A DNA stretch of 64,000 bases from Nostoc sp. ATCC 43529 (GTDB taxonomy: Bacteria > Cyanobacteriota > Cyanobacteriia > Cyanobacteriales > Nostocaceae), in contig LWTK01000046.1 of NCBI GenBank assembly GCA_003326205.1, positions 1 to 64,000 on the forward strand, in the 5' to 3' direction. The notes under the pieces were generated by a model. That model was not told the origin of the DNA. It searched no databases and was given only the letters and a program-made list of their open reading frames with translations. The translations under genes were made by a program, and so were the position numbers. Shown here piece by piece: positions 25,974 to 35,254 of this stretch; within the stretch, counting starts at the first letter, position 1; the number at the start of each line of letters is the position of its first letter.

Positions 25974-28235
25974 CTATGCAAGTGTTTTAGGTTGGAAGTT
26001 GCGTAAACGCAGTGCATTAGTAACGACAGAAACTGAACTAAAGGCCATTGCTGCACCGGCGATAATGGGGTTGAGTAACCAACCGAAGAAGGGGAAGAGA
26101 ATCCCGGCGGCGATGGGAATACCAGCCACGTTGTAAATGAAGGCGAAGAATAAATTTTGGCGAATGTTGCGAATTGTAGCGCGGCTGAGTTGAATTGCTG
26201 TAACTATGCCTTGTAAATCGCCAGAAATCAGAGTGATATCACTAGCGGCGATCGCCACATCTGTACCAGTCCCGATTGCAATTCCCACATCGGCTTGAGC
26301 CAAAGCTGGTGCATCATTGATACCATCACCAACCATCGCCACAATTTTGCCTTCTGCTTGTATTGCTTGCACTGTAGCGGCTTTTTGGTCGGGGCGAACT
26401 TCTGCCAATACCCGCTTGATACCAACTTCACGGGCAATACTTTCTGCGGTGCGGCGGTTATCACCTGTGAGCATCACAACTTCTAAACCAAGTTTTTGCA
26501 AGGCTCTCACAGCCTGGGTGGAAGTGGGTTTAATGGCATCAGCAATACCAATCAGTCCTTTGATTTCGCCGTCAATTGCTAACCAAACTGCTGTTTTACC
26601 CAGGTATTCTAAGCGTTCTTTGTCTTGTTGTAAGGCTTGAGTGTTAATACTTAACTCTTCCATCCAGCGTTGTGTACCAATTTGCACAAGTCGGTTAGCA
26701 ACGATACCTTGGACACCACTACCTGCTACAGCTTCAAAATCTCTGACATCTGCTAATGGCACTTGCTGAAATTCCGCATATCTAAGAACTGCTTCTGCCA
26801 AGGGGTGTTCAGAATTGCGTTCTAAGGATGCGGCTAGTTGTATCAGCTTCAGTTCGTTGCCGTTACGTGTACCGTCAACTGTGAGAAAATCTGTAACTGT
26901 CGGTTTACCTTGGGTGATCGTGCCTGTTTTGTCTAAGACAATGGTTTGAATCTGGTGTGCTATTTCTAAGCTTTCAGCTCCTTTAATTAAGATGCCGTTT
27001 TCTGCACCTTTACCAGTACCCACCATCACGGAGGTTGGTGTAGCTAAACCCAATGCACAAGGACAAGCGATAATTAACACTCCAACTGTGGTAATCAACG
27101 CCAAGGTGACATTACCCATGATGTTGTACCAAATGATAAAGGTAAGAATGGCGATCGCAATTACCGCCGGCACAAACCACCCAGTAACTTGGTCTGCTAG
27201 TCTTTGAATTGGGGCTTTTGAGCCTTGAGCCTGCTGCACTAATTGAACAATCTGCGCCAGTACAGTATCCTTACCAACTCTTGTCGCCCGGAATTTGAAA
27301 CTCCCAGTTTTGTTGATGGTTGCGCCGATAACTTCATCCCCTGGTTGCTTTTTCACTGGTACACTTTCACCAGTTACCATCGCTTCATCAACTGTGGATG
27401 TCCCATCAACTACTTCGCCATCAACAGGAATTTTTTCCCCAGGACGCACCAGCACTACATCGCCAATTTGTACTTCCTCAATCGGTACATCTACTTCTCG
27501 CCCATTGCGAATCAGCCTTGCTGTTTTTGCTTGTAAACCAATCAGCTTACGAATTGCTTCTGAGGTTTGCCCTTTGGCACGATTTTCAAACAGCCGCCCT
27601 AGTAAAATCAAGGTAATGACGACAGCACAAGTTTCATAATACACATCTGGCATCAATCCCTGAGCAATAAAAAACCCAGGAAATATCGTGGCAAACAGGG
27701 AATAAAAATATGCTGCACTTGTACCTAAAGCTATTAAGGTATCCATTGTCGCGGCATGACGCTTAAAAGCTTTCCAGGTATTAACGTAAAAAGAATAACC
27801 ACACCAGAACTGTACAGGAGTAGTCAGAACTAATTGCACCCAAGGGTTATGCAACCATGTGGGAATCAAAGGTAGGTTTAACCCTGTCATCATTGGTAGT
27901 GAGCCAACCACCAGTACGATGCTCATAATTCCCCCTACCGTCACCTTTAGCTGCAAATCGCGGGACTCTTTCAGGCGATGTCTTTTTTCTTCATCATCTT
28001 CTCCCGCCATCAGATTTTGTTCTTGGAGAGGGTAAGCAGAATAACCTGCTGCATCCACCGCATCTTGAATGGCTTGTAAATCTGTTTTTCTGGGGTCATA
28101 ATCAACTCTTGCCTGTTCTGCCCCAAAATTCACACTACATTCATTCACACCAGGAACAGAACTAATAGCATCTTCAATACTTCTAGCGCAGGAAGCGCAA
28201 CTCATACCGCGTAGCTTAAGTGTCGCATTCTCCAT
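25974..28235 (-). CDS. copA: Copper-translocating P1B-type ATPase
   Basis: 753 residues. An N-terminal heavy-metal-associated domain carries [10 protein letters not shown] (CxxC near residue 11). The transmembrane ion site [10 protein letters not shown], the phosphorylation site [11 protein letters not shown] and the hinge [10 protein letters not shown] follow in the standard order, along with TGES of the actuator domain. This is a P1B-1 Cu(I) pump exporting copper to the periplasm or lumen. The length is normal and no insertion is seen. Its promoter holds a MerR palindrome, so the regulator at 24267 very likely controls it. A small hydrophobic frame and the cupredoxin gene follow on the same strand. 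Confidence 0.95.
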   Translation of the reverse strand: MENATLKLRGMSCASCARSIEDAISSVPGVNECSVNFGAEQARVDYDPRKTDLQAIQDAVDAAGYSAYPLQEQNLMAGEDDEEKRHRLKESRDLQLKVTVGGIMSIVLVVGSLPMMTGLNLPLIPTWLHNPWVQLVLTTPVQFWCGYSFYVNTWKAFKRHAATMDTLIALGTSAAYFYSLFATIFPGFFIAQGLMPDVYYETCAVVITLILLGRLFENRAKGQTSEAIRKLIGLQAKTARLIRNGREVDVPIEEVQIGDVVLVRPGEKIPVDGEVVDGTSTVDEAMVTGESVPVKKQPGDEVIGATINKTGSFKFRATRVGKDTVLAQIVQLVQQAQGSKAPIQRLADQVTGWFVPAVIAIAILTFIIWYNIMGNVTLALITTVGVLIIACPCALGLATPTSVMVGTGKGAENGILIKGAESLEIAHQIQTIVLDKTGTITQGKPTVTDFLTVDGTRNGNELKLIQLAASLERNSEHPLAEAVLRYAEFQQVPLADVRDFEAVAGSGVQGIVANRLVQIGTQRWMEELSINTQALQQDKERLEYLGKTAVWLAIDGEIKGLIGIADAIKPTSTQAVRALQKLGLEVVMLTGDNRRTAESIAREVGIKRVLAEVRPDQKAATVQAIQAEGKIVAMVGDGINDAPALAQADVGIAIGTGTDVAIAASDITLISGDLQGIVTAIQLSRATIRNIRQNLFFAFIYNVAGIPIAAGILFPFFGWLLNPIIAGAAMAFSSVSVVTNALRLRNFQPKTLA

Positions 28236-28276
28236 TTCAAAGCTCCAATTATCAAGTCGTATTCGAGACTGATTTC

Positions 28277-28308
28277 ATCTTGAATGCTCCAGTTCACTGG
28301 AGTGTCAA
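28277..28308 (-). promoter_or_regulatory. MerR operator/promoter of copA
   Basis: CTCCAG (28287-28292) and CTGGAG (28297-28302) are inverted around 4 bp, lying between a perfect TTGACA (28308-28303) and CAAGAT (28282-28277) with a 20-bp spacer. The palindrome core and the spacing equal those at 24719-24750. Confidence 0.85.
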
Positions 28309-28508
28309 GAGGGGAGACGCAAAAAATTGGAATTAACTCAAAAGGTTATGAGTCATATCGTCAGTGCGCCCAGATTATTAGGAACCGGGCTTTTATTAGT
28401 CGCAGTTATACTTATACAATTAGATGCTCAAGACAGCAGATAACTGACCAATGATATATCTGATATCTGCAATAATTCAATCCATCATAGTTGAGATTTT
28501 CTTTGTTC

Positions 28509-28715
28509 ATGGATACTGAAGAATTTTATCGTCGTCCCTTACCTCCTCCTAGTATTTCTTTTGCTTCCCCTGAGGGGCGACAAATCTTTCAAGAAGCGAT
28601 CGCATTAGGTGGTATGGAGGGTTATTTTCCGCTGGCTGAACAATTCCATACTCAATCAGAGCCAGCTTTTTGCGGGGCGTCCTTCGGGCAATCGCATCTA
28701 TCACTACACCAGTAA
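28509..28715 (+). pseudogene. Phytochelatin synthase (glutathione gamma-glutamylcysteinyltransferase), N-terminal remnant
   Basis: From the ATG at 28509 the frame reads FYRRPLPPPSISFASPEG and MEGYFPLAEQFHTQSEPAFCG, the known opening of bacterial phytochelatin synthase-like proteins up to the catalytic cysteine (FCG). Right after that Cys the sequence turns into GCGGGGCGTCCTTCGGGCAA, a dispersed-repeat-like stretch, and the frame stops 14 codons later (full proteins are over 200 residues). The His and Asp of the catalytic triad are lost, so the enzyme is dead. Its place beside copA suggests a former metal-detoxification set. Confidence 0.8.
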
Positions 28716-28762
28716 GGATGCGAATACCTTGATTATGTAAAGAAACGTGTACAAAAAAAATA

Positions 28763-28806
28763 TTTCATCCTCTTTTCATCTCTAGATGTAAATCTTAAAG
28801 TATAGG
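28763..28806 (+). promoter_or_regulatory. TTTCAT-N5-TTTCAT box and -10, DUF305 operon
   Basis: Direct repeats TTTCAT at 28763-28768 and 28774-28779 (11-bp period, one helical turn) are followed 21 bp later by TATAGG (28801-28806). This fits an OmpR-type response-regulator site in the -35 region. A degenerate pair (TTTCTC-N5-TTTCAT) occurs again at 28969-28985, nearer the start codon. Confidence 0.65.
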
Positions 28807-29023
28807 TTTTTGTTGAAGATAAAACGATATAGCTATTTGATTGCAAAGAAAATTAACTTGATTTTTGCAAGAAAAGTTAAGCCCAAAAAACTTGCATAAT
28901 GTCTTGATATCTCAGCAATTTTATTGAGTTTAATTTAAAATTTTTCGTCTCACAAGTTCCTCAAAATTTCTCGCTAATTTCATAAATGTAAGTTGTCTTT
29001 AACTCCTAAAATGAGGTGGGGTT

Positions 29024-29725
29024 ATGAAAACAAAAACATTGTTTTATGGCTTGGCTGGTCTATTAACCACTAGTGCGCTCGCAGGATTAGTAATTTTAAA
29101 TAACGCACAAGCTCAGGTTTCAAACTCAGAACACAATACTCATCACCCATCTACAGAAACTACTCCTCCTGGCCAAAGAGGGATGATGACTAATATGGAT
29201 CAACATTTCATTGAAATGATGATTCACCATCACACTCAAGCAATAGAAATGGCTGATATTGCATTAAGTCGCGCTCAACGCCCAGAAATTAAAAAGCTAG
29301 CGGCAGCGATTAAAAATGACCAAAACCGCGAAATTCAGCAAATGAAATCTTGGTACAAGGCATGGTACGGGAAAGAAGTACCTGTAACAGCCATGACTCG
29401 TCAAGAAATGATGGCAATGCATCAGCGTATGTGCCAACAGATGAACCCAGACATGATGAAAATGCCGATGAACTGCAACATGATGGGTATGAAGGTAGAT
29501 TTGGCAGCCTTGAAAAATGCACCAGATTTTGACAAAGAATTTATCCGTCAGATGATTCCTCATCATCGTATGGCTGTAATGATGTCGCAGATGGCGACTA
29601 AAAAAGCTACCAAACCAGAAATTCGTAATTTAGCTCAGTCCATCATTAAAACTCAAACGGCTGAAATTAACCAGATGGAGCAATGGTATCAGGCCTGGTA
29701 TAAGTCAAAGCCTGAAGAAAGTTGA
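29024..29725 (+). CDS. Secreted DUF305 protein (duplicated, His/Met-rich)
   Basis: 233 residues. The signal peptide LFYGLAGLLTTSALAGLVIL ends near AQA. Two DUF305 (ferritin-like helical) halves follow: DQHFIEMMIHHHTQAIEMAD near residue 62 and DKEFIRQMIPHHRMAVMMSQ near 168. The HHH/HH clusters and a Met-rich bridge (MCQQMNPDMMKMPMNCNMMG) are suited to copper or silver binding. Family members are commonly found in copper-resistance clusters. It is the first gene of the operon that carries the YHS protein and YHS-ATPase, with a GAGGTGGGG ribosome binding site. Confidence 0.88.
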   Translation: MKTKTLFYGLAGLLTTSALAGLVILNNAQAQVSNSEHNTHHPSTETTPPGQRGMMTNMDQHFIEMMIHHHTQAIEMADIALSRAQRPEIKKLAAAIKNDQNREIQQMKSWYKAWYGKEVPVTAMTRQEMMAMHQRMCQQMNPDMMKMPMNCNMMGMKVDLAALKNAPDFDKEFIRQMIPHHRMAVMMSQMATKKATKPEIRNLAQSIIKTQTAEINQMEQWYQAWYKSKPEES

Positions 29726-29781
29726 ATTCCGGAGAGATTTTGACCTGACACGATTGATATCTGCTCTCAAGGAGGTCAATT

Positions 29782-29958
29782 ATGTGGAATTTTTTTAGAC
29801 GCAAGCGTCAACAAGATAGTGAAAAGACGGCTGTAGACCCAATCTGTGGCATGACTGTAGAAAACGCTACAGCATTAAAATCAGAGCGAAACGGACAGAC
29901 GTACTATTTTTGCAGCCAGACTTGCCTGCATACCTTTGAATCACAACCAGTAGGATGA
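29782..29958 (+). CDS. Small YHS-domain protein
   Basis: 58 residues. The ATG at 29782 has a near-perfect AAGGAGG site. A basic head ([11 protein letters not shown]) leads into a YHS domain, [16 protein letters not shown]...[12 protein letters not shown], whose Cys residues (CGM and FCSQTC) are probable metal ligands. The next gene's ATPase has an almost identical domain at its own N-terminus. By analogy with CopZ/HMA pairs it could be a soluble metal chaperone handing metal to that pump; this is inference. It lies 16 bp upstream of the ATPase. Confidence 0.88.
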   Translation: MWNFFRRKRQQDSEKTAVDPICGMTVENATALKSERNGQTYYFCSQTCLHTFESQPVG

Positions 29959-29974
29959 AGGACTGTATTCAAAG

Positions 29975-32176
29975 ATGGCAAGAACTCACGAGTATCACGG
30001 ACATAGACACGCAAGCCTTGTACCCGAACCAGGCGGGATGGCGAAAGACCCTATCTGTGGGATGACAGTACCTAAAGCTACATCCTTGAGGGCAGAACGA
30101 GGTGGACGCGCTTACTATTTTTGTAGCCAAACTTGCTTAAACACATTTTTAGATCCTGAGAGGGAACTCAAATCTATGCGGACTCGCGTTACCGTTGCGA
30201 TGACGGGGGTACTGATTTTAGCAATTATGCGAGCGGCTGCATTTTTGGGACTGGCAGCAGGCATAAGTCTCATAAGCTGGGTGCCGATTCCAGTACTACC
30301 TTGGTTCACTTGGGGAGTCTGGCTTTTCATCTTGGCTACGCCTGTGCAGTTCATTGGTGGCTGGTCATTTTATACAGGGGCGTGGAATGCCATTAAAAGC
30401 CGCAGTATTAACATGGATTTCCTAATTGCTTTAGGAACCAGCGTTGCCTATTTCTATAGTGTGGCAGTAATTTTCTTCCCTAATGCTCTACCTGTACGAG
30501 TTGAGGAGCGCGACGTTTATTTTGAAGTTTCTGCCGTGATTATTGCCTTTGTTTTATTAGGCAAGTATGTGGAAGAAATTATTAAAAAGAACTCCTCGGC
30601 AGCAGTACGCAAACTTCTAGATTTAAAACCTGCTACCGCCAGAGTGATTCGAGATGGTATGGAGATGGAAATTCCGGCAGAGCAAGTAATGGTAGGTGAA
30701 ACCATTATTGTCCGTCCGGGAGAAAAAGTACCAACGGATGGAGTGGTGCTGGATGGAGCTTCATCTGTGGACGAGTCAATGCTGACAGGGGAGTCACTAC
30801 CTGTAGAGAAGCAAGCTGGAGCGGCGGTGATTGGTGGGACTTTAAACAGAACAGGAGCGTTCCGTTTCCAAGCAACTCGTGTCGGCTCTGAAACTGCTCT
30901 GGCTCAAATCATCAGAATTGTGGAGGAAGCACAGACAAGTACAGCTCAAGTCCAACGCTTGGCAGATAAAGTCACGGGCTATTTTGTGCCTGCGGTGGTG
31001 GGAGTTGCAGTACTGGCATTTCTCGGTTGGTTATTAATGGGAAATTTCCCCCAAGCTTTGCTGGCATTTATTGCGGTATTAATTATTTCTTGCCCCTGTG
31101 CTTTGGGTATTGCTACTCCAGCCGCATTGATGGTTGGTGTGGGTAAGGGCGCAGAAGGCGGGATTTTAATTCGGGGTGGTGAAATTTTAGAAAGGGCAGA
31201 AAAGCTTTCTACCGTAGTTTTCGATAAAACTGGAACTTTGACTCGTGGTGAGCCTAGTGTCACGGATATTGTCCCGTTAACAGAACGCCCAAAAGATGAA
31301 ATTCTCCGGTTGGCGGCGGGGGTAGAAGCGGGTTCAGAACATCCTTTGGGTGAAGCAATTGTGCGCGCCGCCAAACACCAAATGCTAGATATTCCGAAAG
31401 TGAGTAATTTTGAGGCAATTCCCGGACATGGTATTCGGGGAGAAATCAACCGCGATGGGCGTAGCCCCGCCGGAGGCGATCGCATCTTACTTGGTAATCG
31501 CCGCTTGTTTAGAGAGCAAGGCTATCAGATAAATCCGGCAACAGAAGAGATACTGACTCGTTTGGAATCTGATGGTAAAACAGCCATGCTGGTTGGTTGT
31601 AATGGTTTGCTGATGGGGATTGTGGCAGTAGCCGACACCATCAAACCTGAAGCCAAAGAAGCGATCGCTGCTTTGCGACGAGAAAAAGTCAAAGTTGTCA
31701 TGCTCACTGGAGACAACCAGCGTACTGCGGAAGCGATCGCTCGTCAACTAGGAATCGATAAGGTAATTGCTGAGGTATTACCCGGTGATAAAGCCCAAGT
31801 TGTCAAAGATATTCAACGACGCGGGGAAGTTGTGGCAATGGTGGGAGACGGAGTTAATGATGCACCCGCCTTAGCAACTGCTGACATTGGGATTGCGATT
31901 GGTTCTGGTGCAGATGTGGCCAAGGAAACAGGCGGGATCATTCTGGTGAAAAACGATGTGCGAGATGTTGTCACCTCGATTCGCCTATCTCGTGCCACGA
32001 TGCTCAAAATTAAACAAAATCTATTCTGGGCGTTTATCTATAACTCCATTGGCATTCCCATTGCTGCTTTTGGTTTCCTCAACCCAATTATTGCCGCAGC
32101 TGCGATGGCTTTGAGTTCCTTATCAGTGATTGTTAATTCATCGCTTTTGAAAGGATTCAAATTGTCAACAAATTGA
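29975..32176 (+). CDS. YHS-domain P1B-type heavy-metal ATPase
   Basis: 733 residues. The N-terminus is His-rich (THEYHGHRH), then a YHS domain ([12 protein letters not shown]...[13 protein letters not shown], about 24-60) replaces the usual HMA domain. The P-type core is complete: [14 protein letters not shown] near residue 371, [11 protein letters not shown] near 415 and [10 protein letters not shown] near 625. It is a copper or silver exporter of the CopA/SilP kind; the CPC site favours Cu+/Ag+. A GGCGTAGCCCCGCC repeat is inserted in frame at about residues 492-503 in the nucleotide-binding domain. It is co-directional with DUF305, YHS, DUF2933 and methyltransferase genes. Confidence 0.93.
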   Translation: MARTHEYHGHRHASLVPEPGGMAKDPICGMTVPKATSLRAERGGRAYYFCSQTCLNTFLDPERELKSMRTRVTVAMTGVLILAIMRAAAFLGLAAGISLISWVPIPVLPWFTWGVWLFILATPVQFIGGWSFYTGAWNAIKSRSINMDFLIALGTSVAYFYSVAVIFFPNALPVRVEERDVYFEVSAVIIAFVLLGKYVEEIIKKNSSAAVRKLLDLKPATARVIRDGMEMEIPAEQVMVGETIIVRPGEKVPTDGVVLDGASSVDESMLTGESLPVEKQAGAAVIGGTLNRTGAFRFQATRVGSETALAQIIRIVEEAQTSTAQVQRLADKVTGYFVPAVVGVAVLAFLGWLLMGNFPQALLAFIAVLIISCPCALGIATPAALMVGVGKGAEGGILIRGGEILERAEKLSTVVFDKTGTLTRGEPSVTDIVPLTERPKDEILRLAAGVEAGSEHPLGEAIVRAAKHQMLDIPKVSNFEAIPGHGIRGEINRDGRSPAGGDRILLGNRRLFREQGYQINPATEEILTRLESDGKTAMLVGCNGLLMGIVAVADTIKPEAKEAIAALRREKVKVVMLTGDNQRTAEAIARQLGIDKVIAEVLPGDKAQVVKDIQRRGEVVAMVGDGVNDAPALATADIGIAIGSGADVAKETGGIILVKNDVRDVVTSIRLSRATMLKIKQNLFWAFIYNSIGIPIAAFGFLNPIIAAAAMALSSLSVIVNSSLLKGFKLSTN
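31451..31483 (+). repeat. Dispersed repeat inserted in frame in the YHS-ATPase
   Basis: CGCGATGGGCGTAGCCCCGC then CGGAGGCGATCGC encodes about a dozen extra residues ([11 protein letters not shown]) between GHGIRGEIN and ILLGNRRLF, a position where relatives have a short loop (compare [17 protein letters not shown] in copA). It is flanked by HIP1-like ends. Confidence 0.75.
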
Positions 32177-32210
32177 ATTGCAATTGCTAACTGCATTGGG
32201 GAAAAATTCT

Positions 32211-32465
32211 ATGAATCATCAATCTAGTCAAGATATTTGGTGGCGTTGGCGGAACGCCTGCCGTAGGCACTCGCCCGCCAAAATAGCCTTATATATTTTC
32301 CTGGCCATTGCTGCATTTTTTCTCATCACTGAACACTTAGCACATCTAGCTGGAATTCTGCCCTACTTGTTACTATTAGCCTGCCCATTCATGCACTTAT
32401 TTATGCACGGAGGACATGGTGGACACGGCGGACATAGTGGCGGAAACGATCGTTCATCTCGGTAA
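32211..32465 (+). CDS. DUF2933 membrane protein
   Basis: About 84 residues from the ATG at 32211 (a TTG at 32178 is also in frame, but GGGGAAAA precedes the ATG). One or two hydrophobic helices (IALYIFLAIAAFFLI, ILPYLLLLACPFMHLF) end in a His/Gly tail (HGGHGGHGGHSGG). DUF2933 proteins accompany copper-resistance genes, and the His tail could bind metal. Residues about 12-22 (RNACRRH) derive from a dispersed repeat (GGCGGAACGCCTGCCGTAGG, 32248-32267) placed in frame ahead of the first helix. Confidence 0.8.
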   Translation: MNHQSSQDIWWRWRNACRRHSPAKIALYIFLAIAAFFLITEHLAHLAGILPYLLLLACPFMHLFMHGGHGGHGGHSGGNDRSSR

Positions 32466-32492
32466 AAAATATCAATCAACAGGAAATAAGAA

Positions 32493-33146
32493 ATGAACAA
32501 CGCACCCGCCTACGGTCTTTGGTCTTTGGTGATTATCAACTCTTTAGTCTTCATCATCTTTGCCTTCAGCTTTACAAAACCAAAAAGTCCCCGTGATTGG
32601 CGAGCTTTTGGTGCTTTTTCTGCCTTTATCGTGGCTTTGTTCACGGAAATGTACGGCATACCTTTAACAATTTACCTACTTTCAGGTTGGTTGCAAAGCC
32701 GCTATCCCAAGTTGGATTTACTTTCCCATGATGTAGGACATCTCTGGTGGACAATGCTAGGGATGAAAGGCAATCCTCACTTTAATCTGTTGCATATTTT
32801 GAGTAACATCCTCATTTTTGGTGGGTTTATCTTATTAGCATTAGCGTGGGAGGTTCTTTACAAAGCCCAGCGTTCTCACACATTAGCTACTACCGGCCCT
32901 TATGCAACAATTCGCCATCCCCAATATCTAGCTTTTATCAGTATCATGTTTGGTTTTTTGCTTCAGTGGCCTACAATTCTCACATTATTGATGTTTCCAG
33001 TGCTGGTGTGGATGTATACACGACTGGCACGCCAAGAAGAACGTGAAGTGCGAGCAGAATTTGGTGCAGAGTACGATCGCTATGCCAGCAATACACCAGC
33101 TTTTTTTCCTCGTCTGGGAGACACCACCAAGAGAAGTAATACCTAA
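32493..33146 (+). CDS. Isoprenylcysteine carboxyl methyltransferase-like (ICMT/PEMT) membrane protein
   Basis: 217 residues with five to six hydrophobic helices. The C-terminal catalytic signature TTGPYATIRHPQYLAFISIM near residue 135 and the final RQEEREVRAEFGAEYDRY (SAM-pocket EEREL-like helix) mark the ICMT/NnrU-like family. The substrate in bacteria is unknown. Relatives often occur in metal-resistance operons next to DUF2933, as here. It is 27 bp downstream of the DUF2933 gene and 17 bp upstream of the TVP38 gene, so it is probably in the same transcript. Confidence 0.85.
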   Translation: MNNAPAYGLWSLVIINSLVFIIFAFSFTKPKSPRDWRAFGAFSAFIVALFTEMYGIPLTIYLLSGWLQSRYPKLDLLSHDVGHLWWTMLGMKGNPHFNLLHILSNILIFGGFILLALAWEVLYKAQRSHTLATTGPYATIRHPQYLAFISIMFGFLLQWPTILTLLMFPVLVWMYTRLARQEEREVRAEFGAEYDRYASNTPAFFPRLGDTTKRSNT

Positions 33147-33163
33147 AAGGGAGAACTAAGTAA

Positions 33164-33859
33164 GTGAAAAGACAGGAAAGAATCAAAATCCTGTTTAATC
33201 GTCAAAACACCTTTGCGTTGGCAATTTTGCTCCTATGTTTAGCCGTCTGTTATTGGCTACTAAATCCGCAGGTAAATATATTAACACCAGAAGGATTTAG
33301 ACAAACTGTCAAAAATTTAGGGTTACTTGGCCCATTTGTCTATATTGGTATCTTGGCTTTATCTGTAGTTATTAGTCCTATTCCCAGCGCGCCACTCGCA
33401 GTTATAGCTGGCACTATTTGGGGGACATTGATAGCAGGAATATACAGCATAATCGGGGGGTTTATAGGTGGTTTAATTGCTTATTTTTTGGGGCGTACTT
33501 TGGGGCGATCGGCCATTAAAGCTTTAACTGGTAAGATAATTTATTTCTCAAAAAACAAAGGAGAGACTTATCTTAGTTGGTTAATTTTTATTACTCGAAT
33601 GCTGCCAATCTTTTCTTTTGATTTGATTAGCTACGCTGCGGGAATCGCTGGTATTTCTCTCCCTAAATATGCCCTGGCTACTTTTTTAGGCATGATTCCC
33701 TCAACATTTTTACTGACCTACATGGGAGGAGCATTAAGGGTAGGCACACCTTTAGGAATTGCTATTTCGATTATTTTACTGATTGTAATTATAGTGTTGC
33801 CTTGGTTGATTCGACGTTATAACTGGCTAGACCTTAGAGATGTTGTGCGTGTGGAATAA
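33164..33859 (+). CDS. TVP38/TMEM64 (DedA-like) membrane protein
   Basis: 231 residues, GTG start with GGGAG upstream. It has the SNARE-associated/VTT domain with GPFVYIGILALSVVISPIPS and the re-entrant GTIWGTLIAGIYSIIGGFIG, then FITRMLPIFSFDLISYAAG and FLGMIPSTFLLTYMGGAL. These proteins act in lipid scrambling or membrane homeostasis. It is the last gene before a MITE-like element, so the island operon probably ends here. Confidence 0.9.
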   Translation: MKRQERIKILFNRQNTFALAILLLCLAVCYWLLNPQVNILTPEGFRQTVKNLGLLGPFVYIGILALSVVISPIPSAPLAVIAGTIWGTLIAGIYSIIGGFIGGLIAYFLGRTLGRSAIKALTGKIIYFSKNKGETYLSWLIFITRMLPIFSFDLISYAAGIAGISLPKYALATFLGMIPSTFLLTYMGGALRVGTPLGIAISIILLIVIIVLPWLIRRYNWLDLRDVVRVE

Positions 33860-33880
33860 ATATATATTTTTTTGATTTAT

Positions 33881-34203
33881 AGGACTTACGCACGAGCTAT
33901 GGAATAAACGAACCACAGAGGCACAGAGGACACGGAGGAATGAGGGTTTGAGAGATATAGCAGGTGACAGGTGACTCTTGACAGGTGACAGAGTTAAAAG
34001 GCTTTTACTGTCTACGTTTTAAGTAGGTAGACATAATTAAATGTAAGATTGGAGCTTTGTTCGTAGTAAGCGATTTATCGCTCTTAACAGAGGTTTTAAT
34101 GGCTCAAGCCCATACTACGAACTTTAGTTTAATTGAGTCCTTCTACTTATCATCTGTTGATGTCCTAACCACCTTGGCTGTTGCTATATTTTGCGTAAGT
34201 CCT
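33881..34203. mobile_element. MITE-like element, 323 bp
   Basis: AGGACTTACGCA (33881-33892) is exactly inverted at 34192-34203. Inside are an AACCACAGAGGCACAGAGG-type tract, CAGGTGACAGGTGAC tandem units, and an inner inverted pair GTTCGTAGTA/TACTACGAAC. There is no open reading frame of transposase size. The target duplication is unclear. GGACTTACGCA ends are common on cyanobacterial insertion elements, so trans-mobilisation is plausible. Confidence 0.7.
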
Positions 34204-34275
34204 GATTGATTAAAAACTTAAATTTTTTCGATTGCAATTATTCAAGCTTTCTACTCAGTTAATCAGAGGTGAATT

Positions 34276-34590
34276 ATGCTATCGCAAAGTCATCATCGAG
34301 AAAATCAACATAATGTCAGGCACCCTATTAACAAGCTAAACACGCGTTCACTTGCTCTTGCTACAGCTATAATCACAGCCTTAGTCTATATAGCCTGTAT
34401 TCTGTTTGTAGCAATAGCACCAAAAGCAGCAATGGCTTTTTTTAGTTATGTCCTGCACATGGACTTGAGCAATATTACTAGGGTTATTACCTGGGGAAGC
34501 TTTATTGTTGGCCTTCTATTTTGGACTGTAGGAACAGCTTTATATGTTGCCTTGGTAACTCGGCTATACAACAGTTTTATATCCAGGTAA
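34276..34590 (+). CDS. DUF5676-type membrane protein
   Basis: 104 residues with two transmembrane helices: LALATAIITALVYIACILFV (about 30-49) and IVGLLFWTVGTALYVALVT (about 76-94). A hydrophilic His-containing head (MLSQSHHRENQHN) and the FFSYVLHMDLSNI loop fit the DUF5676 family, which recurs in metal-resistance clusters. Function unknown. It is isolated from the upstream operon by a MITE-like element and followed by a hairpin. Confidence 0.72.
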   Translation: MLSQSHHRENQHNVRHPINKLNTRSLALATAIITALVYIACILFVAIAPKAAMAFFSYVLHMDLSNITRVITWGSFIVGLLFWTVGTALYVALVTRLYNSFISR

Positions 34591-34630
34591 CAAATTCAAA
34601 ATGTAGAAAAAACTTGTGAAATTGTTAGTG

Positions 34631-34655
34631 GTGCGCTACAGCTTTAGTAGCGCAC
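34631..34655 (+). terminator. Hairpin after the DUF5676 gene
   Basis: GTGCGCTAC and GTAGCGCAC form a perfect 9-bp stem with a 7-nt loop, 41 bp after the stop. There is no T-run, so the termination strength is uncertain. Confidence 0.5.
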
Positions 34656-34758
34656 TTATGAAATTTAGAAAGTTAGAGTAACTGTATAAACAAGAGATAC
34701 CAAAAGCAAATTTAATTATCTAAATTAGGTTTACTTAACGAAAGCTAAGGAGTTTTTT

Positions 34759-35232
34759 ATGTTTTACAAGATTATGGTTGCAATAGATTGTTCTAAAGTT
34801 AGCAAGCGTGTTTTTGAAAAAGCACTTTCTCTAGCAAAGCTCACCAAGGCTAACTTGATGATATTTAATGTTGTATGTCCTGAAGAAGATGGATATTTAG
34901 ATAAATCTGAACTGTTAAATTACTATAATTCAGATAAAGACAGCGAGTCCGTAAAATATAGCCAAAAAATGTTAGATAAATTCTCCCAGCCAAAGTTAGA
35001 AATGCTGCATTTATATACAGCAGAAGCAACAGCAGCAGGTGTAGAAGTAGAATACAAACAACACGTTGGTCAACCTGGCGAAACCATTTGTGAATTTGCG
35101 CGAAATTGTCAAGCAGACTTGATTGTAATTGGACGGCGGCGGTGGCTTTCAGGTATGGAAGAATTTGTTTTGGGTCGTGTTAGCAATTATGTACTTCATC
35201 ATACTTTTTGTTCCGTGTTAATAGTGCCATAA
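34759..35232 (+). CDS. Universal stress protein (UspA family)
   Basis: 157 residues. It starts with the beta-strand MVAIDCSKVSKRVFEKAL and ends with the ATP-binding-type loop VIGRRRWLSGMEEFVLGRVS followed by VLHHTFCSVLIVP, close to the G-2X-G-9X-G(S/T) signature. It is a small cytosolic stress protein, probably dimeric. TAAGGAG precedes the ATG. It stands alone between the DUF5676 gene and the convergent exporter gene. Confidence 0.92.
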   Translation: MFYKIMVAIDCSKVSKRVFEKALSLAKLTKANLMIFNVVCPEEDGYLDKSELLNYYNSDKDSESVKYSQKMLDKFSQPKLEMLHLYTAEATAAGVEVEYKQHVGQPGETICEFARNCQADLIVIGRRRWLSGMEEFVLGRVSNYVLHHTFCSVLIVP

Positions 35233-35254
35233 TAGCTAGTCATAATTGATCTGA

